Assembly (NCBI GenBank): GCA_947177105.1 | Contig: CAMWTF010000074.1 | Location: 1-9,098 of the forward strand | Origin: an uncultured Lachnospiraceae bacterium | Lineage (GTDB): Bacteria; Bacillota; Clostridia; Lachnospirales; Lachnospiraceae | Direction of reading: 5' to 3' | Length of the DNA: 9,098 nucleotides | Part shown: piece after piece, positions 1 through 6,019 of the stretch | Layout of the letters: every line of letters starts with the position of its first letter | Numbering within the stretch: the stretch's first letter is position 1 | Position numbers and translations under genes: made by a program | The notes under the pieces: generated by a model | The model's input: the letters and a program-made list of their open reading frames with translations, nothing else | Told to the model about the DNA's origin: nothing | The model's database searches: none

Positions 1-184
1 TACTCATTGTCTCGTCACTCTCCGCATTCCGCAGCCCCAATCCATATATAGCATCTGTTTCCAGTCCGTTTTTCCATGATCCCGCCGCACATGCCTAAAC
101 GTCCGCCTTGTTTCCACTTCGCGCAAAAAGCGCCGACGGGGCCATCATGGCGGCGCCGGCGCATATCTGCCTTTCCAGAAATCT
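1..184. other. Left-edge segment without an assignable gene
   Basis: Downstream of the SPFH gene on the minus strand. All three minus-strand frames are broken by stops, so no long reading frame crosses this stretch. One minus-strand frame running off the left edge reads plausibly as protein (ending in AIYGLGLRNAESDETMS), but a TAG lies upstream and there is no ATG before the edge region. A possible start of the next minus-strand gene is the ATG at 7-5, preceded by GGAGAG at 23-18, but only two codons are visible. A 48-codon minus-strand frame that is Arg-rich at its start also exists and has no recognisable features. I see no clear intrinsic terminator for the SPFH gene; the only local palindrome is a short GCGC/GCGC stem around 121-133. 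Confidence 0.4.
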
Positions 185-1564
185 CTATGACACGATATCG
201 CTGTCGTCAAATATATCTCCGCACTCCGGGCAGAATTTGGGCGGGTGTGCAGGCTCTTCCGGCTCCCAGCCGCACTTATCGCATCTGTAAAGGGATGCGC
301 CCACAGGCTTTTTGCCGCCGCACTCCGTACAGAACTTGCCCTGGTTCACAGCGCCGCATCCACAGGTCCAGCCTGCGTTCTCCGGCTTCTTACCGCCGCA
401 CTCCTCACAGAACTTGCCCATATTATCCTTCTTGCCGCAGCTGCAGGTCCAGCCCAGAACCGGTGCCTGCATATGGGAAACTGCCTGCTGCACGGGCTGC
501 GGCGGAGTCTGTTGCTGCGGGGCCTGCTGGGCAGCTTGTTGCTGGGCCGCCTGCTGCTGGGCCCCCATGGCGTACAGCGCATTGGCATCAAATCCTCCTG
601 CCTGATTTGCCATGTTCATGCCCGCAAATGCCATCATAGGCCCGGTGGCCGTGTTGGACGCCGCCGCCTTCATGGCCTCCGCCTGGGCTCCTACCAGGGT
701 GGCTGCCGCCATATTGGCATTGCGCATCACGGCAGTCTTCTGCAATTCCTTGATCATCTTCTCGTCATCGTCCGGAATCTTCACGCTGTTGAAGCCGATG
801 GACACGATCTCGATTCCCCGCAGATTGCTCCACTTCTCACTGAGCACCTCGTTCAGAGCGTCAGCCATTTTCTCCGTGTTGCCTGCCAGCTCATAATAAC
901 GGATGCCCTGGGCTGAAATCTTGGCCAGCGCAGGCTGCAGCGCCGTCAGAAGCTCGGTCTTTAAAGTGGCCAGCAGCTGGGACTTGTCATAGTCGCGGGT
1001 AACATTGCCGCACACATTCTTATAGAACAGCAGGGGATCGATGATCTTGAAGGAATACTGGCCGTTGCACTTCACGGTGGTGTCCACATCCAATCCGATA
1101 TTGTTGTCCACTATGCGGAAGGGAATGGGGCTGGCGGTTCCAAACAGATTGCCCATGATCTCCTTGATGTTAAAGTAATACACCCTCTGGTCCTTGCCGG
1201 TACTGCCGCCAAAGGTGAAACGCTTGCCTATATTCTGAAAAGTATTCTTCACGTTGTCGTTCAAGTTGCCGTATAACAGGCTGGGCTCGGTGGAGGCGTC
1301 ATACACGAACTCTCCCGCATCCGCACAGAACTCCACAATCTCCCCCTGATCCACAATGATCATGCACTGTCCCTCGTTGACAGCGATGATAGAACCGTTG
1401 GTGATAATATTGTCCACGCCCTTGTTGCCGTTCTTGCCGGTCACGCGAATCCTGCCCTTGGTCACCAGCACTTCATTTGGCATGGCATCACAATAAAAAT
1501 ATTCCCTCCACTGATCTGCCAGCATACCGTTAATCGTGTCTTTTGCCGCTTGAATCAAACCCAT
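185..1564 (-). CDS. SPFH/band-7 domain protein, YdjI-like, with C-terminal zinc ribbons
   Basis: 459 residues. The first ~280 residues look like the SPFH-type domain of the YdjI or 'virion core protein' family, including the typical start (MGLIQAAKDTINGML), a beta-rich core and a helical segment ending near KIPDDDEKMIKELQ. There is no signal peptide or obvious membrane helix. Residues 280-330 are Ala/Met-rich, and 335-368 form a Gln/Ala/Pro linker. Three zinc ribbons follow: Cys374/376 with Cys386/389, Cys401/403 with Cys412/415, and Cys428/431 with Cys445/448. In Bacillus subtilis, YdjI works with YdjGH and the phage-shock protein PspA in membrane stress; whether that holds here is inference, and no pspA, ydjG or ydjH is in the window. 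The ATG is set by an AAGGAGG site 9 nt upstream. Family is confident, function tentative. Confidence 0.88.
   Translation of the reverse strand: MGLIQAAKDTINGMLADQWREYFYCDAMPNEVLVTKGRIRVTGKNGNKGVDNIITNGSIIAVNEGQCMIIVDQGEIVEFCADAGEFVYDASTEPSLLYGNLNDNVKNTFQNIGKRFTFGGSTGKDQRVYYFNIKEIMGNLFGTASPIPFRIVDNNIGLDVDTTVKCNGQYSFKIIDPLLFYKNVCGNVTRDYDKSQLLATLKTELLTALQPALAKISAQGIRYYELAGNTEKMADALNEVLSEKWSNLRGIEIVSIGFNSVKIPDDDEKMIKELQKTAVMRNANMAAATLVGAQAEAMKAAASNTATGPMMAFAGMNMANQAGGFDANALYAMGAQQQAAQQQAAQQAPQQQTPPQPVQQAVSHMQAPVLGWTCSCGKKDNMGKFCEECGGKKPENAGWTCGCGAVNQGKFCTECGGKKPVGASLYRCDKCGWEPEEPAHPPKFCPECGDIFDDSDIVS
509..562 (-). repeat. Low-complexity Gln/Ala repeat inside the SPFH gene
   Basis: The DNA is a run of near-repeated CTG/CTGGGC-type units on the plus strand, encoding residues 335-352 with an AAQQQ-like unit repeated about three times. 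It forms the flexible linker between the SPFH domain and the zinc ribbons. Such tracts can vary in length between strains by slippage. Confidence 0.7.
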
Positions 1565-1573
1565 TATGTAGTT

Positions 1574-1580
1574 CCTCCTT
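1574..1580 (-). promoter_or_regulatory. Strong Shine-Dalgarno site of the SPFH gene
   Basis: Minus-strand AAGGAGG lies 9 nt before the ATG at 1564-1562. It fixes the start of the SPFH gene. Confidence 0.85.
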
Positions 1581-1592
1581 ATTTAAAGTCCC

Positions 1593-1635
1593 GTAACCGC
1601 CGCACAGAAAAAATGTCCGCAGCGCGGGCGGTTAC
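1593..1635. repeat. 9-bp perfect inverted repeat in the SPFH gene leader
   Basis: GTAACCGCC at 1593-1601 is the exact reverse complement of GGCGGTTAC at 1627-1635, with 25 bp between. It lies between the predicted SPFH transcription start (about 1661) and its Shine-Dalgarno site, so it would be transcribed into the 5' leader. It could be an RNA stem-loop or a protein-binding operator; no U-tract follows, so it is not an intrinsic terminator. Confidence 0.6.
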
Positions 1636-1667
1636 TGATTTTTGGTTCACGGATAAAAACTATTTTT

Positions 1668-1696
1668 ATTTTAGCAGATTTTATCCGAATCCTCAA
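1668..1696 (-). promoter_or_regulatory. Sigma-A-type promoter of the SPFH gene
   Basis: Read on the minus strand: -35 TTGAGG (1696-1691), a 17-bp spacer and -10 TAAAAT (1673-1668), with an extended -10 TGC just upstream. Transcription would begin near 1661 and give a leader of about 97 nt. Assigned by eye from consensus. Confidence 0.65.
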
Positions 1697-1731
1697 CCGC
1701 TTTGTACAACATTTTCCGTGAAATATTTTTC

Positions 1732-1760
1732 TTTACAAAACAGTGGGAATCCGATACACT
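1732..1760 (+). promoter_or_regulatory. Sigma-A-type promoter of the HTH regulator
   Basis: -35 TTTACA (1732-1737), a 17-bp spacer and -10 TACACT (1755-1760). Transcription would start near 1767, about 50 nt before the ATG. It is divergent from the SPFH promoter, the two -35 boxes being 35 bp apart. Confidence 0.5.
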
Positions 1761-1775
1761 AAAATCAGTTTGTTT

Positions 1776-1786
1776 TACCGCTACCG
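1776..1786 (+). repeat. TACCG direct repeat in the HTH gene leader
   Basis: TACCG occurs at 1776-1780 and again at 1782-1786, one base apart, just downstream of the predicted start of transcription. A repressor site for autoregulation would suit this position, but that is inference; a 5-bp repeat may be chance. Confidence 0.25.
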
Positions 1787-1816
1787 TTAGTATATATCAG
1801 TGAGGACAAAAACACC

Positions 1817-2302
1817 ATGAGCAAAAAAGCCACAAAAGCAGCAGATAACATGTATTATCTCGCACGTTGCGAGGCCGCCGAAAACAATGACGACTTTTCC
1901 AGCCGTGAGAAGGCTGCCGAGATCATAGGCATTGACCGCACCCGCCTGGCGAGAATCGAGCTTAACACCATCGCCCCTTACCCCGAGGAGGTCAAAGCCA
2001 TGGCGGAAGCCTACAACACACCGGAGTTGTGCAACTCCTACTGTGCCAAAGAATGTCCCATCGGCAGAGGCAGCGTCCAGGAGGTTACCATCGACGATTT
2101 TGACCGGCTGGCGCTTAAAGTACTGGGCTCCCTGAAGGATATAGACGGGCTGCGGGCCTCCCTGATCGCCATATCCGAGGACGGATATATCGACGAAACC
2201 GAGAGACCCGCATTCCAGCATATATTGGATTCCCTGGAAAAAATCAGCACCAACGCCACGGCGCTGCGGCTCTGGGCCGAGAAAAACATTCGGCTGAAAT
2301 AG
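1817..2302 (+). CDS. XRE-like helix-turn-helix regulator with a Cys-rich motif
   Basis: 161 residues, cytoplasmic, no signal peptide. Residues ~27-68 form a helix-turn-helix of the phage-repressor (XRE) type, with the recognition helix around 40-48 (IDRTRLARIE), so DNA binding is likely. Directly after it comes Cys72-x3-Cys76-x3-Cys80 in the phrase LCNSYCAKECPIG, which I recall as typical of a clade of small Firmicute regulators. Three evenly spaced cysteines could bind metal or sense redox state, but this is inference. The C-terminal half (88-161) is predicted helical and may mediate dimerisation. The ATG follows GAGGA (1802-1806) with a 10-nt gap. The gene is divergent from the SPFH gene and convergent with the lipoprotein gene; its targets are unknown, the neighbours and its own promoter being the natural guesses. 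Confidence 0.82.
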   Translation: MSKKATKAADNMYYLARCEAAENNDDFSSREKAAEIIGIDRTRLARIELNTIAPYPEEVKAMAEAYNTPELCNSYCAKECPIGRGSVQEVTIDDFDRLALKVLGSLKDIDGLRASLIAISEDGYIDETERPAFQHILDSLEKISTNATALRLWAEKNIRLK

Positions 2303-2319
2303 GCGTCATTTCTTCGCCG
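2291..2319. terminator. Possible hairpin spanning the two convergent stop codons
   Basis: CGGC (2291-2294) pairs with GCCG (2316-2319), and GAAAT (2296-2300) pairs with ATTTC (2308-2312) around a 7-nt loop, with a small internal loop between the two stems. It covers the stop codons of the HTH gene and the substrate-binding protein gene. There is no good U-tract on either strand, so termination is a weak inference. Confidence 0.25.
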
Positions 2320-3328
2320 CCGTCTCCGCAAAGGCCGTGTTTACCAGGTCCTCATAGGGCACCCGCTCTGAGAGCACCTTGGAGTCCTCCAGAATGTTCT
2401 GCAGCAGATCAAAGGACTCCTTTTCAAAAACCAGGTTATCCTTCCAGGTGTCCTGATCATAATATCTGGCCACGATGGTCACCAGAGCCTGCTTGTCGGT
2501 CTCGGCAAACTGGGGGGCGATCACATCGGCGATCTCCTCCGGGCTATGGGACTGCACGTAGTCCATGCCCTTTTGCAGGGCATTGGTGAATGCCTGGATC
2601 ACATTGCCGTTCTTTTCAATATAGCTCTTTTTGGCGCTGAAAGCAGTGTATGGCACATAGCCGGAATCCTCTCCCAGAGAAGCCACCACATAGCCGTCCC
2701 CCTTCTGCTCCAGCAGGGTGGCGTGGGGCTCAAACTCCACGGTGAAATCTGCGTCTCCGCCAGAGAAGGCCGCCGCGGTGGAACCGAAATCAATACTCTG
2801 ATCGATCCTAAGATCCGTTGCCGGGTCAATGTTGTTTTTCCGCAGAATGTATTCAAACACCATCTGCGGCATACCGCCGGCTCTGCCGCCAAGCACATCC
2901 TGACCTTTAAGCATATCCCAATTAAATTCATCAATAGGTTCCCTGGACACCAGGAAATTTCCCGCCCGCTGGGTCAGCTGGGCAAAATTTACCACGTAGT
3001 CGTCCGTACCGCCTGCATAGGTGTAGATGGTGGACTCACTGCCCATAAATCCGATATCCGCCTCTCCGGTCAGCACAGCCGTCATGGTCTTATCTGCGCC
3101 AAAGCCGGTGACCAGTGTCACATCCAGCCCCTCCTCCTTAAAGTATCCCTCCTCGATGGCCACATACATAGGCGCATAGAATATGGAATGCGCCACCTCA
3201 TTTAGAGTGACCGGCGTCGTCTTTCCGTCACCGCCCGCCTCCGTCCCGGTATTGCCGCAGCCCGTGAACAGCCCTACGGCCATCATGGCCGTCAGCAGCA
3301 GCGATACCCCTTTTCTTCCTTTTCCCAT
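2306..3328 (-). CDS. ABC transporter substrate-binding lipoprotein, NMT1/THI5-like
   Basis: 340 residues. A basic start (MGKGRKG), a hydrophobic stretch and the lipobox LFTGC with Cys24 mark a lipoprotein anchored on the outer face of the membrane. A short Gly/Thr linker precedes the ligand-binding domain, which resembles the SsuA/ThiY/NMT1 family: FYAPMYVAIEEGYFKEEGLDV near the N-terminus, then GEADIGFMGSES, then GGRAGGMPQMVFEYIL. Relatives capture thiamine precursors, alkanesulfonates or similar small molecules; the ligand here cannot be told from sequence. No ABC permease or ATPase gene lies in the window, and the neighbours are unrelated, so it may serve a transporter encoded elsewhere. 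The ATG is the only in-frame start after an upstream TGA. The best Shine-Dalgarno (GGGAGG, 3346-3341) sits 12 nt away, which is long. No riboswitch is visible upstream. Confidence 0.88.
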   Translation of the reverse strand: MGKGRKGVSLLLTAMMAVGLFTGCGNTGTEAGGDGKTTPVTLNEVAHSIFYAPMYVAIEEGYFKEEGLDVTLVTGFGADKTMTAVLTGEADIGFMGSESTIYTYAGGTDDYVVNFAQLTQRAGNFLVSREPIDEFNWDMLKGQDVLGGRAGGMPQMVFEYILRKNNIDPATDLRIDQSIDFGSTAAAFSGGDADFTVEFEPHATLLEQKGDGYVVASLGEDSGYVPYTAFSAKKSYIEKNGNVIQAFTNALQKGMDYVQSHSPEEIADVIAPQFAETDKQALVTIVARYYDQDTWKDNLVFEKESFDLLQNILEDSKVLSERVPYEDLVNTAFAETAAKK

Positions 3329-3370
3329 AGGCTCTCAAATCCTCCCTTTTCCAATTGGCTGATGCTCTAT

Positions 3371-3414
3371 GTTATGTTTGGGAAGAGAGAAAAGTGACAT
3401 TTTCTTTACATAAC
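3371..3414. repeat. 7-bp inverted repeat upstream of the substrate-binding protein gene
   Basis: GTTATGT at 3371-3377 is the reverse complement of ACATAAC at 3408-3414, with 30 bp between. It lies between the terminator of the EAL gene and the start of the lipoprotein gene, where the promoter must be. I could not find a convincing -35/-10 pair here. It may be an operator or chance. Confidence 0.3.
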
Positions 3415-3416
3415 CT

Positions 3417-3451
3417 AAAAAAACATGGCCCCTGAAAGCTCAGAGCCACGT
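3417..3451 (-). terminator. Intrinsic terminator of the EAL-domain gene
   Basis: On the minus strand, an imperfect stem of about 12 bp (arms 3451-3440 and 3435-3423, loop GCTT at 3439-3436, G-U pairs and one bulged G) is followed directly by seven T residues (3423-3417). It starts 20 nt after the EAL gene stop codon and separates that gene from the substrate-binding protein gene. A weaker T-run on the plus side suggests little plus-strand activity. Confidence 0.8.
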
Positions 3452-3470
3452 TTTCTTATCTGTTCTATCT

Positions 3471-5885
3471 CTATACCTCCATCCATTTTTCAAATTCCGA
3501 TATGGGCACCGGCTTTGAAAACACATATCCCTGAGCCTTGTCATAGCCGTAGTCCCTCAAAAATTCCACCTGCTGCCGGGTCTCCACGCCCTCAAAAATG
3601 ATATCTTTCCCCGCAGCCCGCACCAACTGGCCGATCCGGTTGATATACTGCTGTTCCTGATCTGTCTCGTAATGGTCGATAAAACTCTTGTCAACCTTGA
3701 CAATATCCACATTGGCGTCAATCAGCATTCCCAGAGAGGAATAACCGATGCCAAAGTCATCCATGGCAATCTTCAACCCGTTTTCCCTCAGCTGCGTCAT
3801 CTGCTGCACCATGCCCATGGGATTGCCGGAGATACAACTCTCCGTCACCTCAATCTCAATGTACTCCGGCTCCACCTCATACTCCTTCAGCATCGCTAAA
3901 ACCTTGTCTCCAAAATGCTGATCCCGAAAATGTACCCGTGAAAAGTTCACGGAGATGGGAAGCAGGCTCCTGCCCTCCGCCTTCCAGCGCTTTAAGCTGT
4001 CCAAAACCTGACGGAACACACAGAAATCCACATTTACAATATACCCCACTTCCTCCAGCACGGGAATGAACTGATCCGGATATTTTAAACTGCCGTCCGC
4101 ATTGTGCCACCTGACCAGGGCCTCCGCTCCTATCACTTCCCCTGTCCGCATGGAGAACTTTGGCTGCAGGTAAGCCTCCACAGCCCCCTTGTCTATGGCA
4201 TCGTGTATACTGGCCACCACATTGATCTTCTCCGCTCTGGTCTGCCGCAGACGCTCCGTATACACCATAACATGATTCAGATAGTCTTCCTTGATAGTCT
4301 TTCTGGCATGGTTGGCGGCATCGATCATCGTGAAGACCTCCGCCTCAGGATTATCTATGTAATATAGACCCGCCCGCACCTGCAAGTCCCCCATGGGGTA
4401 CCTGTGCAGCAGATAGTCCGAAAAGCGACTTACGGATTGACGGATTTCTTCCTCTATAGCCTCCTGGCTTTCCCCCGTCACCAGGACCACAAACCGATCC
4501 GCATACACCCTGCCGCAGATACAGCGCTTTGCATTCATATAGCGCAGCCATCTTGCCATGTCTTTCAGCAGCTGGTTACCCTCGCTATAGCCGAAGTTTT
4601 CGTTCAGATAGGCAAAATTACTGACATCCATATAGACCATAGCGTAGGTGAGACTAGTGTCACACTGATACAGAGCGCGGCGTACTTCCTTCTGAAAAGC
4701 GCCATAGTGGTACAGGCCCGTCAGTTCGTCCCGTCTCAGAGTCTCAATATGCTCCTGGTTCTGGCGGTTCTGGAACCGCAGCGCCACAAAGGAACTGATA
4801 ACCTTGCCCAGCTGGATCAGCGTATTCATTTCCCTGTCCGAAATCTGCTCTATGGTCCGCTGCCTGCTGCAGGTCACATAGCCGATGGAACGCCCGTTGC
4901 TATACAGCAGCAGATTGATAAAACTGCCAATCCCCTTTTCATGGAAAAATGCCAGATCCCGCGCCGAATAACCTCCCTTTTCCACATCACAGGTCAGATT
5001 GATGCCATCCTTGTCAAAGCCGGAAAAGAAATCATCCCAGTCGTCAAGGGTGCGGATCTCCTCCGGATTGGCCACCACACCTTCACTGCGCCGCCATCTG
5101 TTGGATACCATGGTACTGTTGTCCTGAATAAATTCTGATATCAGCACCTCGTCATAGTCAAAATGCCAGCCCACCTGTTTAGCCAACATGTCCAGACTGC
5201 TGTCCAGATCCGTGGTATTTGATAACAGGCTCACGGCAAAGGCGATAAAATTGCCGTCATACTGCAAACGACTCTCTTCAACCGTCTTTTCCGCCATCAG
5301 ACTCTCATCCGCCCACACTGCCTCGTTCGCCAGGCTCTCTCCATACACTACAAAAGGCATCCGGCACCGCAAGCCATATGCCACCGCTTTGCCGGCGCAG
5401 ATCACAATCCGCTCCAGATCCCTTTCCTGCGCAGGCACATGATAGATACCTATAGTCACCCTGCACCGCAGCTTCTCCCTGCGGCCAAAATAACGGTTCT
5501 GCAGCTTCTCCTGCACCAGACGGGCGTGGTTCTCCACCACTTTGTCGTCCTCCTCCTGTACAAATGCCATCATGGCATCCTTGCCCAGCCGACAGAGCAC
5601 CGCCTTGTCCTGCAATTGAAAACAGCGCCGCCACAGCACCGCCTGGGTCTCCAGCACCGCCATCGAAAAAGCAAAGCCATATTCATCTGTCAACTGTGAA
5701 ATATTGCCGATATGCAGCATGATCACATGATAAACGCCCTGAGGGGCTTTCCGCACCAGCTCGTTAATCTGTTCTTTGGCGGCAGAAAAAGTACAGAGGG
5801 CTGTCAGTGTATCCAGATCCTCCTTGATCCCATCCTGTCTGTTTCCCAGACCTATTCTTTTGTCTTCTAGTCTTTTATCGCTCAT
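3471..5885 (-). CDS. c-di-GMP phosphodiesterase: GGDEF-like, GAF, GGDEF-like, EAL
   Basis: About 804 residues, no membrane segment, so cytoplasmic. Order: a GGDEF-like domain (~25-185, signature replaced by GKDAM at 101-105), a GAF-like domain (~210-365), a second GGDEF-like domain (~380-540, signature replaced by YADRF at 461-465, no visible RxxD inhibitory site) and an EAL domain (~553-800). The EAL domain keeps EAL 588-590, Asn647 in NFS, EVTES with Glu679, DDFG at 709-712, K730-x-D732, EGVET from 765 and QGYVFSKP from 785. Family knowledge says this set hydrolyses c-di-GMP to pGpG, so active phosphodiesterase and inactive cyclase are likely. The GAF and degenerate GGDEF domains may bind a nucleotide or ligand. 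I prefer the ATG at 5885, with GGAG 6 nt upstream, over the ATG at 5897. A consensus promoter and a terminator make it monocistronic. Confidence 0.92.
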   Translation of the reverse strand: MSDKRLEDKRIGLGNRQDGIKEDLDTLTALCTFSAAKEQINELVRKAPQGVYHVIMLHIGNISQLTDEYGFAFSMAVLETQAVLWRRCFQLQDKAVLCRLGKDAMMAFVQEEDDKVVENHARLVQEKLQNRYFGRREKLRCRVTIGIYHVPAQERDLERIVICAGKAVAYGLRCRMPFVVYGESLANEAVWADESLMAEKTVEESRLQYDGNFIAFAVSLLSNTTDLDSSLDMLAKQVGWHFDYDEVLISEFIQDNSTMVSNRWRRSEGVVANPEEIRTLDDWDDFFSGFDKDGINLTCDVEKGGYSARDLAFFHEKGIGSFINLLLYSNGRSIGYVTCSRQRTIEQISDREMNTLIQLGKVISSFVALRFQNRQNQEHIETLRRDELTGLYHYGAFQKEVRRALYQCDTSLTYAMVYMDVSNFAYLNENFGYSEGNQLLKDMARWLRYMNAKRCICGRVYADRFVVLVTGESQEAIEEEIRQSVSRFSDYLLHRYPMGDLQVRAGLYYIDNPEAEVFTMIDAANHARKTIKEDYLNHVMVYTERLRQTRAEKINVVASIHDAIDKGAVEAYLQPKFSMRTGEVIGAEALVRWHNADGSLKYPDQFIPVLEEVGYIVNVDFCVFRQVLDSLKRWKAEGRSLLPISVNFSRVHFRDQHFGDKVLAMLKEYEVEPEYIEIEVTESCISGNPMGMVQQMTQLRENGLKIAMDDFGIGYSSLGMLIDANVDIVKVDKSFIDHYETDQEQQYINRIGQLVRAAGKDIIFEGVETRQQVEFLRDYGYDKAQGYVFSKPVPISEFEKWMEV

Positions 5886-5889
5886 CATT

Positions 5890-5895
5890 CTCTCC
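5890..5895 (-). promoter_or_regulatory. Shine-Dalgarno site that sets the EAL gene start
   Basis: Minus-strand GGAGAG (5895-5890) leaves 6 nt between GGAG and the ATG at 5885. The alternative ATG at 5897 has only AAGGCGG, 3 nt away, which is too close. The shorter product is therefore favoured; the difference is four residues. Confidence 0.6.
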
Positions 5896-5932
5896 ATTAT
5901 CCGCCTTCAGAGAATAATTTTACCTGACCTTC

Positions 5933-5962
5933 ATTATACGCTCAGACTCGTAAATTTGTCAA
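5933..5962 (-). promoter_or_regulatory. Consensus sigma-A promoter of the EAL gene
   Basis: On the minus strand: -35 TTGACA (5962-5957), an 18-bp spacer and -10 TATAAT (5938-5933), both hexamers matching consensus perfectly. Transcription would start near 5926, about 40 nt before the start codon. I see no clear operator over it. Confidence 0.88.
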
Positions 5963-6019
5963 CTAACGGGGTTTGTTCTACTGTTTTTTTGTACACAACG
6001 CACAATAATTTTGTATGTA

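Noticed and set aside
509..562. Tandem repeat as a possible CRISPR or mobile-element signal
   Set aside because: The repeat is in frame and encodes the Gln/Ala linker of the SPFH protein; units are too short and irregular for an array.
245..916. 223-codon open frame on the plus strand
   Set aside because: It is antisense to the SPFH gene, whose zinc ribbons and SPFH-type domain are clearly coding. The Leu/Arg/Gly-rich composition is that of a shadow frame.
2546..3205. 219-codon open frame on the plus strand
   Set aside because: It lies opposite the substrate-binding lipoprotein, which has a lipobox and family motifs; the plus frame shows none.
3329..3470. Thiamine (TPP) or other riboswitch upstream of the NMT1/THI5-like gene
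   Set aside because: The 142-bp region is mostly the terminator of the preceding gene and an AT-rich stretch; I see no conserved riboswitch core.
4404..5138. 244-codon open frame on the plus strand
   Set aside because: It is antisense to the GAF and second GGDEF-like parts of the c-di-GMP protein and shows no independent coding features.
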